64,000 nt of DNA, taken from the NCBI RefSeq assembly GCF_949628215.1, contig NC_134280.1:54710621-54774620 (forward strand), given 5' to 3'. Below are positions 1 through 10,970 of this stretch, one piece after another. Origin of the DNA: Phalacrocorax aristotelis (taxonomy: Eukaryota; Chordata; Aves; Suliformes; Phalacrocoracidae). The notes beneath the pieces are model-generated. The model ran no database searches and was not told the DNA's origin. It was given only the letters and a program-made list of their open reading frames with translations. The position numbers and the translations under genes are program-made. Each line of letters begins with the position of its first letter. The stretch's first letter is position 1.

Positions 1-1460
1 CAAAAGCGACTGTGTATGTTCATGTTTTGGAGCAGTGTTGAAATTTGATTGGATGTACCATAGCGAGTTGAAGTACTGTTCATGACAACGAGTTATGCTT
101 TCTTGACCAGAACATTCTCTCACTAAGGTAAATAACCTAAAGCCAGGCTCTTTTCCTACACTGAGCTAAATATACCATTAAGGTTCTTATGGCTGTGCTT
201 CAACGAACGTTTTAAACCCAATATGAGCTGGAACAGCAACTAAATGAAGCTCAGCTTCCCTTTGTCCAGCTCTCTTGTTCCTACCCTTGTGCCATCTCCC
301 GTGTGCCCACACAAGTGTTTATGTGACTGGTAAGCTAAAGGGGGAAACTTATTGATCTGTCTGAAAATTAATCTAGCATGAGCAAGAAAAATAAAAACCT
401 AGATTGCTTCCCCAGTCTAGTTCACTGTGAAGCTATGGAAAAGCTTTGTCAACCCATGAGAAGGATGGAAACTGGCACAACCACAGAGCACTTTTAACAT
501 CCGGTGACTGACGGTCATAGGGACTTAGGAGTACAGGTGACAGAAACTATTTCCAGATATTTGTGTCTGACTCTTTAGAAAGAGGTGAATTTGTTCACTT
601 TTTCCTCCCCTCTTAAACTCAGCCAGCCATGTGTTTAAGTGAAGGTTGTGGAAACTATCACTTCTGTTCTCGGACCTTTTGAAGACATTTGCTTAGCCCT
701 ATGCCAGCTGGCTTATGTAATGGCTGAAAGGTTCCCTGAGCTCCATGTTACTATTTGGCACCTTTAGAAATCAGGCAGAAGGATGTCACTTTGAACACAC
801 AAAATCAGAAGTACGCAGTGCTACTTGGCACTCAGAAAAGGTAACGGCACATTTGCTATATTCATAGGCATGCTGAGACAGAGGGAGAATTGGGATTTGT
901 GTGTCTCGAAAAGCTCTGGACTGCAACTAGATACAATTCCTATCTTCCGTAGTGTCTCTGAATTTCTCACCATGTCTAAGAGAAGAGTAGAATTGACAGG
1001 AAACTGATATGAGTCTGTCCATCAGAAGAGAGAGAAAAATAAGCTCCCATCTTTCTACCTCCTCTATCTAGCTATCAGAGACAGAGATATGGCTCCTGGC
1101 TCTCTGTCTGTCAAATACATTATGAAAGCAATTATGTCACAGGCACAGCTCTGGCTTTGCTGAATGAATCTGTCAAGAGAGAACAGACTGCCTGGAGTGT
1201 TTTGCACACAGCTCTTGGCACTAAAAGAGCATCATACTTGGGGGGGAGATTATTTCTTTTTTTAAGGCAGTTTACTGAAGTGCAGACGTGATATTTGAAA
1301 TCCAGATTTCTGTGTTGTGTGGCTTGCCATTTGGTTCTCCTGTTCCATTTAGCCATTGATTTACTCATCTCATTCTTACAGAGAAAGGCAGGTTTCAATA
1401 TCAATTTACAATCAGAAGTTCTTTTAAAATTTTGTGGTGTTTCTCTTATCTGGATTGCAG
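1..1460. other. PTPN5 intron (no exon recognised)
   Basis: This stretch precedes the first recognisable PTPN5 exon. I looked for the preceding catalytic-domain exon (the part ending in a YRLRLISLK-like segment) and did not find a convincing match. A donor-like AAG|GTAAAT near 126-133 is preceded by a reading frame that contains a stop, so it is not called. The stretch ends in the acceptor used by the exon at 1461. No repeat was identified with confidence. Confidence 0.6.
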
Positions 1461-1621
1461 AAAGGAGAAGAAGTCAGAAACCTGAAACATTACTGGTACA
1501 CATCTTGGCCAGACCAGAAGACACCAGATCAAGCCCCACCTCTGTTACAGCTAGTACTGGAAGTTGAAGAGGCAATGCAGAGTGCTGAAGAGAAGAATGC
1601 CCCAGTGATTGTTCACTGCAG
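1461..1621 (+). CDS. PTPN5: PTPN5 exon with WPD loop (tyrosine phosphatase catalytic domain)
   Basis: This is an internal coding exon of the STEP-type protein tyrosine phosphatase. It starts in phase 0 after the acceptor TGGATTGCAG. Its reading contains LKHYWYTSWPDQKTPD, whose WPD loop supplies the general acid aspartate of classical PTPs. It ends in VIVHC plus two bases (AG) before the donor GTAAAT. The split serine codon AG|T is completed by the exon at 4476, giving the HCSAGIGRTG active-site loop. The wording is closest to PTPN5. The relatives PTPN7 and PTPRR share the fold but differ around SWPDQKTPD. STEP dephosphorylates ERK1/2, p38, Fyn and glutamate receptor subunits in neurons. The kinase-interaction motif and other upstream exons lie outside the window. 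There are no stops or frameshifts. Confidence 0.93.
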
Positions 1622-4475
1622 GTAAATAAATGTTGTATATGACTTCTAAGGGCTTCTTCAGATACAGTGGCATAGTGCAGGTAACTGTCATATTGGCCAT
1701 CAGTCAGACATGGGGGAGATCTTGCCCAACTGCTGCTGAAAGATGCTTGGAACTTCTAAAATTTAATTGCAACAATTTTCTATTACCAAGTGTTACATTT
1801 AGGTCCAGACTGAGCTGAACACAGAAGCTGGTGGTGGCTTAGTTACAAGTAAGAACAGTATCATTTTATTTGCCTTATCAGTAACATATGCCTTAATGAC
1901 CTTAAAAGGGCCAGGTTACCAAAGATTAACATACTGTGAGTGAAATTGAGTAGAAAAACACATGCAAACAGAAAAATTAGACTATTTAACCCTAAGCCTC
2001 AAAACCCTGTTTTGTAGATTCCATCTTTGATTTTAAAAAAATCCTCATTAGGCCAAAGAAAATAATTTAAGTGTAATACATAAAACAAATGAAACAGTGG
2101 CAAAGCTGATTGCAGCAAGTACTAATCAATAGACAGGAAATGTATGCAGTTGATAGTAAAACTGAAATATCTGTGAAAAGCCGCTGGCAAATATGAAGAT
2201 TTCTTATACAGAAGCAGCAGAATCTTTGCAGTGATTTGAAGCCTGACAAGAAAATTGTAATTATTCATCACAGAGCAGAAAAAATAGATGAAGATAGATA
2301 CTTCTGTCTTCACAAAGAAGTAGGATGACGTACTTATTAGTTGTAGACACGATGAAGTACATTCTTTCGCACCGCTCACTAGGGAATGTGTTAAGCAACA
2401 ACTACTAACTATTATTAAATCAGCTGTACTGAATGGTTTTCAAGAATGTTTAACAAAATTGGTCCACAGGCTCTAAACCATTGAAGTTTAGTATAGTAGA
2501 GTTCTAGTTCTTGGAAAAGTTGAGAAGTTCCAGAAGTCTAAAAGCAATTTCTGTTTTGCCAGTGTTTAGAGAGGTTAAATGTGATTACTTGAAAACTACA
2601 AGTCAGTTCTCAAAACGATTGTTTCAGGTAAATAGAGGAAAGCCTGATAAGTGATGCAGTAACCTTGCCAGGGTAATCTTCCATGACTTCAATAAAAGAC
2701 ATTTTTCCAAATTGATCTTTGGGATTTTGGTAAGGAATTTTATGTAGTTTTGCATAACATTTCCTAGGAAATAGTTGCTATCCAGATGCCATAGTGTATG
2801 GGGTATTATCATACAATGGGAATGTTTTTATAAAGACTCTTGGCATGAATGGTTGGTAGCCTGGTGTCATCAAAGATCCACCTATAAGCTATTATGGAGT
2901 AATCACTAGTAAAACATTCGTATGATGCCACATGTCCAGTTTTTCTGCCTGTGTTTTAAAACAGATTTTGATAAAATGGGGAAAGTTCAGAGAAAAATAA
3001 CAAATGGTTTGTAAGAAGGTCCTTCTCTAAGAGCTCTTTTAAGTATTATGGTATTGGTTGCAGGTAAAGATTCTGGTCACCATGTCACTCTTGCTTTGCA
3101 TACTTGTTTTGTCCTCTTGTATGGTGTCATCCCCATGACACAGTAATAGTTTGGGGGGAAATGGGGTATTTTTATCTGAAATAACTACTAAGAGACATGG
3201 TGATAGGATTATGAAATATTTGATGTGATAACTGTGGACCAGAGCCCTTTCAGACTATCCTCAGTTGCAGTCATTTTACCTGAAGAAAGAATTTAATACA
3301 TTGCATCTATTTGAGAGTTGCATGTGCAGCAAGCCGTTAGCCAAGGCCTGTGTTACACTGAGTACTGCAGCTCCTTTGGCCTTTGTGGGAGATCCTTGGT
3401 AGAATATAATCACTGTGGTTTTGCCTTTCAGTGTTGTAAAGTAATGCACCTTTAAGAAAAAAATATTTACAATCCTAATAGTGAAGCTATTAGAATCATA
3501 GAATGGTTTGGGTTGGAAGGGACCTTTAAAGGTCAGCTTGTCCAAACCCCCTGCAGCGCGCAGGGACATCTTCAACTAGAGCAGGTTGCTCAGAGCCCCG
3601 TCCAGCCTGACCTTGAGTGTCTGCAGGGGTTGGGACATCTACAGCCTCTCTGGGCAACCTGTTCCTGTTGCCAATGGTTTTGTGTTATAACTTTAGAGCA
3701 ATTTAAATGGAAGCAGGATTCTTGCAGTTGTGTCAAGTAATTATTTCTGAGGATGCTCACTTAATTATTTAATGCGTAAGAAGGGCTGTCAGCTATCGCT
3801 GCTAGCTTTTTATTAGGTAATAAGAATTCACAGCTTTGATAGCACTTTGCATTTGAGAATAAAATCAATTCTGGTCATTACTCAAAGACTGAATCAGAAA
3901 CAAAGGTGTTCAGGAAAGACAAGGACATATCTTTAATGGTGAATTTGTTGTATCCTGCGCTAATTCAGAGAATTACTGGATTGCAGATCTGAGCAGCAAA
4001 TGGCGTCGCACTTACCATGTTGCTGTTAGCTCTAATTATTTAAGTAATGTGTTTGTTGGGGTTTTTCTACTGTACATGTGACTGAATACCTTTCAAAGAA
4101 GCTATTAGGATTAAGAATCTCAAAGAAAAGATTGCCTTCAAAGCAAGTCTAACTAAGAAATACTGTTTAACTGCTTATTTTCAGTGGTTTCATCATGTAT
4201 TGGGTCAAATGGTACCCAACAGTCCATTTCTAGCACTGTAAGTGCAATGTCCATCCTTTTGTTGCAAGTGGCTCACGCTTAATTTTGTTGTCCCATTGAA
4301 ATTAGTATCGTTTCCTAGTTATGGCTTTATATTTGCAAGCACCCGCCTGGCAAAGGTTGGAGGGAGGAAAGGGATAATGGGGTTTGATTGCTGGTGTAAT
4401 GGCACTCATTTAACAAGAAAGTTCCAAAGCCATTTTAACACATCCACTGCCTCTCTCTGCTTTTCCTTCCCTTAG
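1622..4475. other. PTPN5 intron with one CR1 fragment
   Basis: The intron lies between two clear PTPN5 exons: donor GTAAAT at 1622 and acceptor CCTTAG ending at 4475. Apart from the CR1 tail at about 3493-3673 I recognise nothing in it. The short open frames are not exon-like. Confidence 0.8.
3493..3673 (-). mobile_element. CR1 LINE, 5'-truncated 3' end
   Basis: Read on the minus strand, this has the familiar end of avian CR1. It runs from GGTTGCCCAGAGAGG-type sequence (end of ORF2) through GACCTTTAAAGGTCCC and TTCCAACCCAAACCATTC to the ATTCTATGATTCT tail repeat, which lies at the low-coordinate end. Only about 180 bases remain, the usual 5' truncation of this family. It lies in a PTPN5 intron and is diverged, so it is older than the two long copies elsewhere in the window. 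Confidence 0.88.
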
Positions 4476-4589
4476 TGCAGGCATCGGGAGGACTGGCTGC
4501 TTTATTGCAACTAGTGTCTGTTGTAAACAGCTGAAGAGCGAGGGCATAGTTGACATATTGCGAACAGCCTGCCAGTTGCGGTTAGACAG
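4476..4589 (+). CDS. PTPN5: PTPN5 exon with catalytic P-loop
   Basis: The acceptor is CTTCCCTTAG and the donor GTAAGA begins at 4590. The first base completes the serine codon from the previous exon. The reading is then AGIGRTGCFIATSVCCKQLK and on to VDILRTACQLRLD. With the previous exon's HC this forms the PTP signature HCSAGIGRTG, with the nucleophilic cysteine on the earlier exon and the phosphate-binding arginine here. The final codon is split (AG|G). It is intact and strongly conserved. The CQLRLDR stretch fits the PTPN5/PTPN7/PTPRR subfamily, and the surrounding residues favour PTPN5. Confidence 0.93.
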
Positions 4590-7500
4590 GTAAGAAAGCC
4601 TGTTTCCTTTAAAAAAAAAACAAAATTGTAACCTTTCCCTTTACTTAAGGAGAAATAAATGGGAACATGGGAAGAACAAAGGCAAATGGAGGCTAAGAGA
4701 GAATGTTCCTGGAAGGAAGTTGTCCTATTCTAAGCAGTTCTAACTTATCTTTGCCTATTTTATGAGCAGTAAATCTCAATGAAAAGCCGTAGAACTGAGC
4801 TAGATTCACAGCTGGCATCAAAATCTGCACAGCTGGGCAGCTGCACAGCTCAGTGCAGCAAGGGATGACCTTTCACCAGCTGAGGAGTTGGGCCCATGTT
4901 CTTACAGAAGCAAAGGCTCAAAGGTCTGCTGAGCTTAAGTTGAGAGCCACAGATCGGCACTTTGCTCCCAGGAGGAGTAAAGATAACTGGCCTTGCGTAG
5001 CTGGAGCTGTGAGCAGTGCTGGGACGACATGCCTGCTTGGGACTTTGTGGGGAGAGTATGCAGTCTGGAGTGTTTGCAGACATATGAAGGGAGTTGTGAA
5101 AATCTCCAGAAATTCAATGGTTTCCAGTTAAGCATTTCTTAACACACCACCTTGAGTTTGATTATGAAGTAAACAGACTTGAATTTTGCACCAGAGATGT
5201 TATTTTTCCTCTCCCACTGGTTTCAAGTGCCATCAAAACATGTCTCAGTGCTCTCTCTAATGATAATGATAAATGTAGTCGGGGGAAGAGATGTCACGAA
5301 AAACATACCAAAGATTTTTCTGAGGAAAAAAAAGAACCTCAACCCCACGCTGAACTTTATTTCAGAGGAGAAATTATGCTCAGTGGGAGGCAGAAAATGA
5401 AATGCTTGCTGCCCTGCTGAGGCTCTGATAGACAGCGACCTGCAGGTGCTTGGAGGTTGGCTATTTAAATGGATTTCAGGCCAGACAAGGAAAGGCTTCT
5501 TGATAAAAAGAACAGAGTATGAGTAGTGAGTGCTGATTATCCATGGCCCAGTGAAATATCTGGCTGGATCTGAAATATCTTGTTTCTGTGACTAATGTTA
5601 CACAGGAAAGTAGCCATACAAACACAGGTTGAAGACACCTGCTTACAAACGTGCTTGATACAGAAGGCCAATTAGAAATACTAGCTTTGCAGGGAGAGGG
5701 GGATTGGCAGTCATTTGCAGAAGCTGGAGAAGGGAGATCACACTTAAAGGACACCATGGAGGAAAAGGAAGTGGAAAAGACCATTTAAATGTTGTGGGAG
5801 AAAATACTCAAGATGGAAAATAGTCAAATCACTATCCTTGCTACAGAAGAGGATGGTTTCTTCAAGGAGTGAAAAATGGGGCTCATAGTCTCTTGGAAGT
5901 CATGCTGCCATCCACTGTTATTGTCACTAAACCCCCACAAAAGCTCCATGTGACTTCCAAAGCAGCATGAGATTATGAGGCAGTGTCCAAGCAGCCATAG
6001 GAAGGAATACCCTCTCTATCTCCTCCTCCTGTCTGGTGGTTACTGGCTAGAGAAAATAAGGTGGATGAGAAGGAGTCACCAGGGACTTAGGGAAGGAGGG
6101 TTGGATGCAGGCCAGAGCAGACACGTAAAATAATGCACCTCACTGGTTCACAGCAGTAGAGGGGTTGACATTAGCCCTGAGAACTGCCTTTGAGGTTGCT
6201 GTGGGGGTAAAGGGGACAAATGTTTCTTTCCCTTCATTCCCTTAGAGGTCCCTTGGAAGAATCCTGTGCACTGGGCTTTGCACCAGTGGCCAACATCTGA
6301 ACCTAAAATAACCTAATATGACTAAGGAGTGGAAGTGATGATTCCTGCATCCTTCCCACAGTGCTGAGAGACATTTGCTGTCCTTTCCCACAATGCAACT
6401 CAGATTTGAAAGGTTTCTGTGGCAAATAGGGATGAGAATGTAATTCCTCTATTCTGTGCTGAAGCCTGGATAGCAAGCACATGTCATGGTGTGCATGTGT
6501 GTGGGAAGGCAGCCACCACATAGTAGGGAACCAGATAAAAAGGAAAATAATTTCCTGCAGTCTGAAACTTGATGGCCACCCTAGTGTTTCTGTTGCTACA
6601 ACTTCAGGGTGCAACCTCACTATTGATGGAATTGCATGGGGAGTAATTGCCAGATATGACTAACGTTCATTGTGCGTCATGAACTAACATAAATATACTT
6701 CAATTCTGTGTGCAGCACAGAAGGACTCAGAAACTGATCAACTGTGAGCCTGTATTAAGTAGAGCAGAGAGGGAGAAGATGCTCAGCTATGAAACAGTTT
6801 CTTTAGAAATGCAGTGTGTGTTTCCCACCTTTGGTTACTGATAAGAGGTTGGGGCATGGGTCCCTGCACTTTCCTGCTCATTGTTAAATGTTATTTCAAA
6901 CAGCCGCTTAACAGAATGACTGCAAAAGGCTGAAGGAGGAGGTTGTCTTGACCACTCATCTACCCCTTACTGGTATGGTTATTGTGTGACCCACAATTGT
7001 TAAGCTGCACCCCATAGACAAGGGCAGTCCCCAAGGAGGGTACGAGCAGTCTGCTATCTATTCAGCTTGGAGGAAGCAACTTTTCATTAATTTCCTCTGG
7101 TGGAGGTTTCTGAGGGAATGCACCACATGTGGTCTTTCTCAGACCGACACAGTCTGGTTGGTGCTGGCCACCCACAGGTTCCCATGTTCCTCAACACCAC
7201 TTGTTTCAGCCTCCTTTTGGCACTGTGTTCCCAGGATCTATGCACCAGCGCTGGCGCAATTCTGCATACACCTTCTATGAATTTGAGCCATGAGTTTTGA
7301 TTATTTTTGTAATGGATTATCAAGAGATCATATCACTGTTGTTGAGGTACTCTTTGCAGAATTTTAAGTGTTAGTAAAATTTGCTTAAAATGGACAACTT
7401 GTTCTTTTTGTTCATTTCTGTCTCCCGCTGTAGTACCCATGCATTGATTAATATGCTACTTGCAGTAATACACAGGCTAATGATACATGGAAAAGCAAAC

Positions 7501-8286
7501 CGTTTCTGCTCCTGCTTGCATTTCCTTTCAGGTTTGCACTTTAAAGAGAACAGCAAAAGCTGAAATAAAAGCTAAACCAAAACAGATTACTGTGCTGGGA
7601 GTCTTTTACTTATCAAGGTGTGCATGGCAGTCAATTCAGTTACAAATCTGAGTTGTCTTTTGTTGAAGTCCCACTGTCTGTCCTAAAATCCTGCTGGCCA
7701 TCCCCTAGTTCCCTGGTGAACTTGCCAAAAGCACAGCATGGGATGGCACAGAGGAAAGAACCCTCATTCCAGAATGGCAAAGTCGTGTGCTACATCAGTT
7801 GTCTGGCCTGGCCTGGCCTGGCCCACTATAGTCCTGAATTCAGTCCTTAGTGCAGCTGTGAAGTGTTTGATAAGCTACTTCCCGTCTTTATTCCCCCTGC
7901 TCCCATCTATCCATCTAGAGCCTGGGGGTGTGGGATTGCTTTTCATGGTGTTCAAAATGGTGCTTGGAGTATAGCTGCTTTGATAATATGAATGTAAACG
8001 ATGATGGTGTTGCCTTACTGGATGAAGGCCTCTGCCAAGAAAAATGAAGGTAAATCCCATTCCTGTTCTGACTAGTTTCTGTTCCTTAGTTAGCAGATAC
8101 TTTAAAAACTGAGCTCTAGGTCAGACTGCGAGCTGTTCCCAGTCAATGGGCACTCATTTCAGGAAGCTTTGGAATAGACCTTTTGTGTGTAACACCAGCT
8201 TCATGTTAGCTATGCCATTTCCTCATATGTTATTTGCATGTAATAACGCTGCTGTTCCCCCTCCCCTTTTTTTCTTTCCTTTTCAG
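4590..8286. other. PTPN5 last coding intron
   Basis: The intron runs from donor GTAAGA to acceptor TTTTCAG at 8286. A short GGCCT-type tandem run (about 7803-7826) is present. I recognised no other repeat and no exon. The open frames here are short and overlap on both strands. Confidence 0.75.
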
Positions 8287-8380
8287 GGGAGGAATGATCC
8301 AGACTTGTGAACAGTATCAATTTGTCCATCATGTTATGAGCTTGTATGGAAAACAGCTTTCTAGAGCAGCAGAAGAATAA
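8287..8380 (+). CDS. PTPN5: PTPN5 terminal coding exon
   Basis: After acceptor CCTTTTCAG the reading is GGMIQTCEQYQFVHHVMSLY followed by GKQLSRAAEE and a TAA stop at 8378-8380. GGMIQTCEQY is the Q loop, whose glutamine positions the hydrolytic water in classical PTPs. The sequence matches the end of PTPN5, which terminates soon after the catalytic domain. The phase (one base completing AG|G) joins cleanly to the exon at 4476-4589, so all three exons form one uninterrupted frame. Confidence 0.93.
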
Positions 8381-9370
8381 GTGCTCATGATATTCCTAAA
8401 GGCTAAAACCAAGAGAACTTCTGACTGCATTCAGATATATTTCACACCTGATAAGAGGCATATGGTAAACTGGCTCTCTTAGCTGGAAAGATACACTGTT
8501 TTACTTTGATATTGCTTTTATGCTCTTGTTTGCATTGACATTTAAGAGCTGAGATACGCCTTGTCTTAAACATATGTGACAGGACATAATATTCACCAAA
8601 AAAGGCTTATTTATACTGTAAATAAGAATAGTAGCTTCATTTGTTACAAAAGCAAGAAAAAATTCAGAAAAAATCCACTGTCTTCAGTTTGCTATTTTTA
8701 AAAAAAATCATTGCTAATATATCCAAATACAGTGTGAAACTTTTGAATTGTCATGCTGAAATGTGCCGTATGTTGACTAAGCTTGAAAGTAACTTTTTGC
8801 CTCTTTCTGATTGTTTTTACATATAAAGTTACCGAATACTGTGTATATCGTAAACCTTCTGAGCCTCTGCGTTAAAAGATTCAAGTAGATTCACATTGAA
8901 ATGATATTTCACACATCATGTTTGCTTGTTTATTTTTTCTGAAGCAGTCCACCACCAGTGTTACCAGAACTAAAGGGGAAAAATATTCCAATGATGTGTG
9001 TCAAACTCTTACCTCCAATTCTTACCAGCAATGTACCCCAGTATCATGACAGCTGGGTGAATCTGAGGTGAACAGTAGAAGTTAATCTGAACATAAATTC
9101 TTTACGCTTTACCTTTTCTTTGTCAATATTCTTGTGTCTGTCTTGCAACCATGTTTGATTTTTGCAAATAGTTTCTCTTTTTATGTATTCAGACCACAAT
9201 CCAAATATAATTTCCCCTGAAATCTGAGGTTTGAAATCAGGTGAGGAATTTCCTGAGTTGAATTCATCTTTATTAAAAATGTAATAATAAAATCACTTGT
9301 ATTCTATTAATTTAAACTTGTTTCAAAGTTCTGAGGGTGACAAGGTGCCCAGTGATTAATAAAATTAACG
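8381..9370 (+). other. PTPN5: PTPN5 3' untranslated region (extent uncertain)
   Basis: The sequence directly follows the PTPN5 stop. Candidate polyadenylation signals AATAAA occur at 9286-9291 and 9358-9363. More occur near 10159 and 10390, so the true end could be about 1 kb further on. The choice between them cannot be made from sequence alone. Confidence 0.5.
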
Positions 9371-9842
9371 CAAATCCTGTAGGCAGCTTGAAAAAAAAAA
9401 ATCAGTCTGAATGTGTTGGTTGCTTTTTGATACATTTGCCCTCAAACCAAATTTAGACAATCATTGTCCCATTCTAATCAAGTCCGGGCAGCAGTGTTCC
9501 TTTTCAATAATACAGAGCTGCTGCACATGCTTCTGGTTTTGGTTGTCTTTTTTCTTTTTAGATCTCAGTCAAGCTGTGAAGACTGTAGTTTGTGTTTAAT
9601 ACTTGGAGGTAAGCACATGTTTAAGTGCTTTTTGAGCAGAGAAAAATGGAGGTACACAGGACCCTTAACATGAAGGATGAGTGTTTTGTGAATAGACGCT
9701 GTAATGATCTTCTAAAAATATTTTTGCTTCACTTTATTTGTAACAATAACCAAAACCCACCACTTTTATTAGTGCAGGGGATTCTGAGAATTTACTGCGC
9801 TTCCCAATCAGGAGAAGGGTAAAGCAGCTCTCCGAACAATAA

Positions 9843-9908
9843 GGATGATCCTGCTCCCACTGAGGTTTTGCCATTGGCATCAGTAGGTGCAGGGTGTAGG
9901 GCCTGAAA
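9843..9908. repeat. Possible old amniote interspersed repeat fragment
   Basis: The phrase GATCCTGCTCCCACTGAGG followed by a GCATCAGTAGG-type segment recalls a widespread amniote repeat. In that repeat, GATCCTGCTCCCATTGAAG is followed by its own complement. The match is by memory of the pattern only and the fragment is short. Confidence 0.3.
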
Positions 9909-10941
9909 TGTTATGCCTACAAATTCATCACTGTGGGGAAAGTTTCCCAATGTTTCAGTACACATACTCTGTGTTTATTCTGTATCCATGAACCTGTAAA
10001 AACCCTGTCAGCAGGGTTTGCATGAATGTGTGGCAAAATGTGTTATCTTTAAACCACTTGATTTTATTGCTGTATTTAAAATATTTCCTTCAGTGAGAAG
10101 CTAGCAGGAAGAACTGGCATTCTTTTTAAAAATACTGGTGGTAGTCATTAAATAGAGCAATAAACTTAAGCTTTTGAGCATAACATGACTGTTAGTTTTA
10201 TGTAAACCTTGCTAGCTATATTCTCACCATTGCTACCGATTCTTTCGGAGGGGTAACACTATTCTACTAAGCACTCCTTAGAAATAACAAAAGCACCACT
10301 GATGTTCTGAATAACATTGTATGTGGAACTCCCTATAAATGATGCTTTCCGCTGTTCAGTGCCCTTCAGTGTCATAACTGAGTCAGTGAATAAAATTACT
10401 CGTTCTGTCGTCAGCTTCCTGTGCATCTGCTAAAGAATATTTGTTGATGATTGGTAGGAATGTGCATATAGGAGTGAAGTTCAGTGTATAAATTGCCTCC
10501 TGTACAAGGAGACTTTCTAGAGGAGAATTGGTTTATAGCAAAGAAGGTATAAAGGGCTCTAAGATACAGACTTGGAGGTTCTTGTGCAAATCCTCAGCAG
10601 GTATTAGTTGGCAGTGCTTCGCTGACTTTAATAGAAGTGAACGATTTATACTGGTGAAGGAAATCCAACCTGCTGTCTACTCCCATTCTACATACATGGA
10701 ATATCCTGAGAAGAGTGGTCACTGATAAAATCAGGCTGCTTTGCTTCAATTCATTAGGACAAAGCGAATGTCAGCCTAGTTGCATTCTGGTTATGAGGGC
10801 TGTACTGCTGCCATCTCACACCAGGCAAGAGCATGCCACTTGGTCAGGATCAAAGTATCCAAATGCCTCTTGAAGTGTTATTTTGTCTAACAGATTTGGA
10901 GCTAATCTTCCTCTTTACTCTTTGGCCTTACTGTAATTAAC

Positions 10942-10970
10942 ATCTCTCTATCTCTCTCTCTCTCTCTCTC
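10942..10970. repeat. (TC)n microsatellite
   Basis: A nearly pure CT dinucleotide run, interrupted by one TA near its start. Confidence 0.95.

Noticed and set aside
60..133. Possible end of the preceding PTPN5 exon before a GTAAAT donor
   Set aside because: The phase-0 frame needed to join the exon at 1461 contains a stop, and the residues do not match the phosphatase domain.
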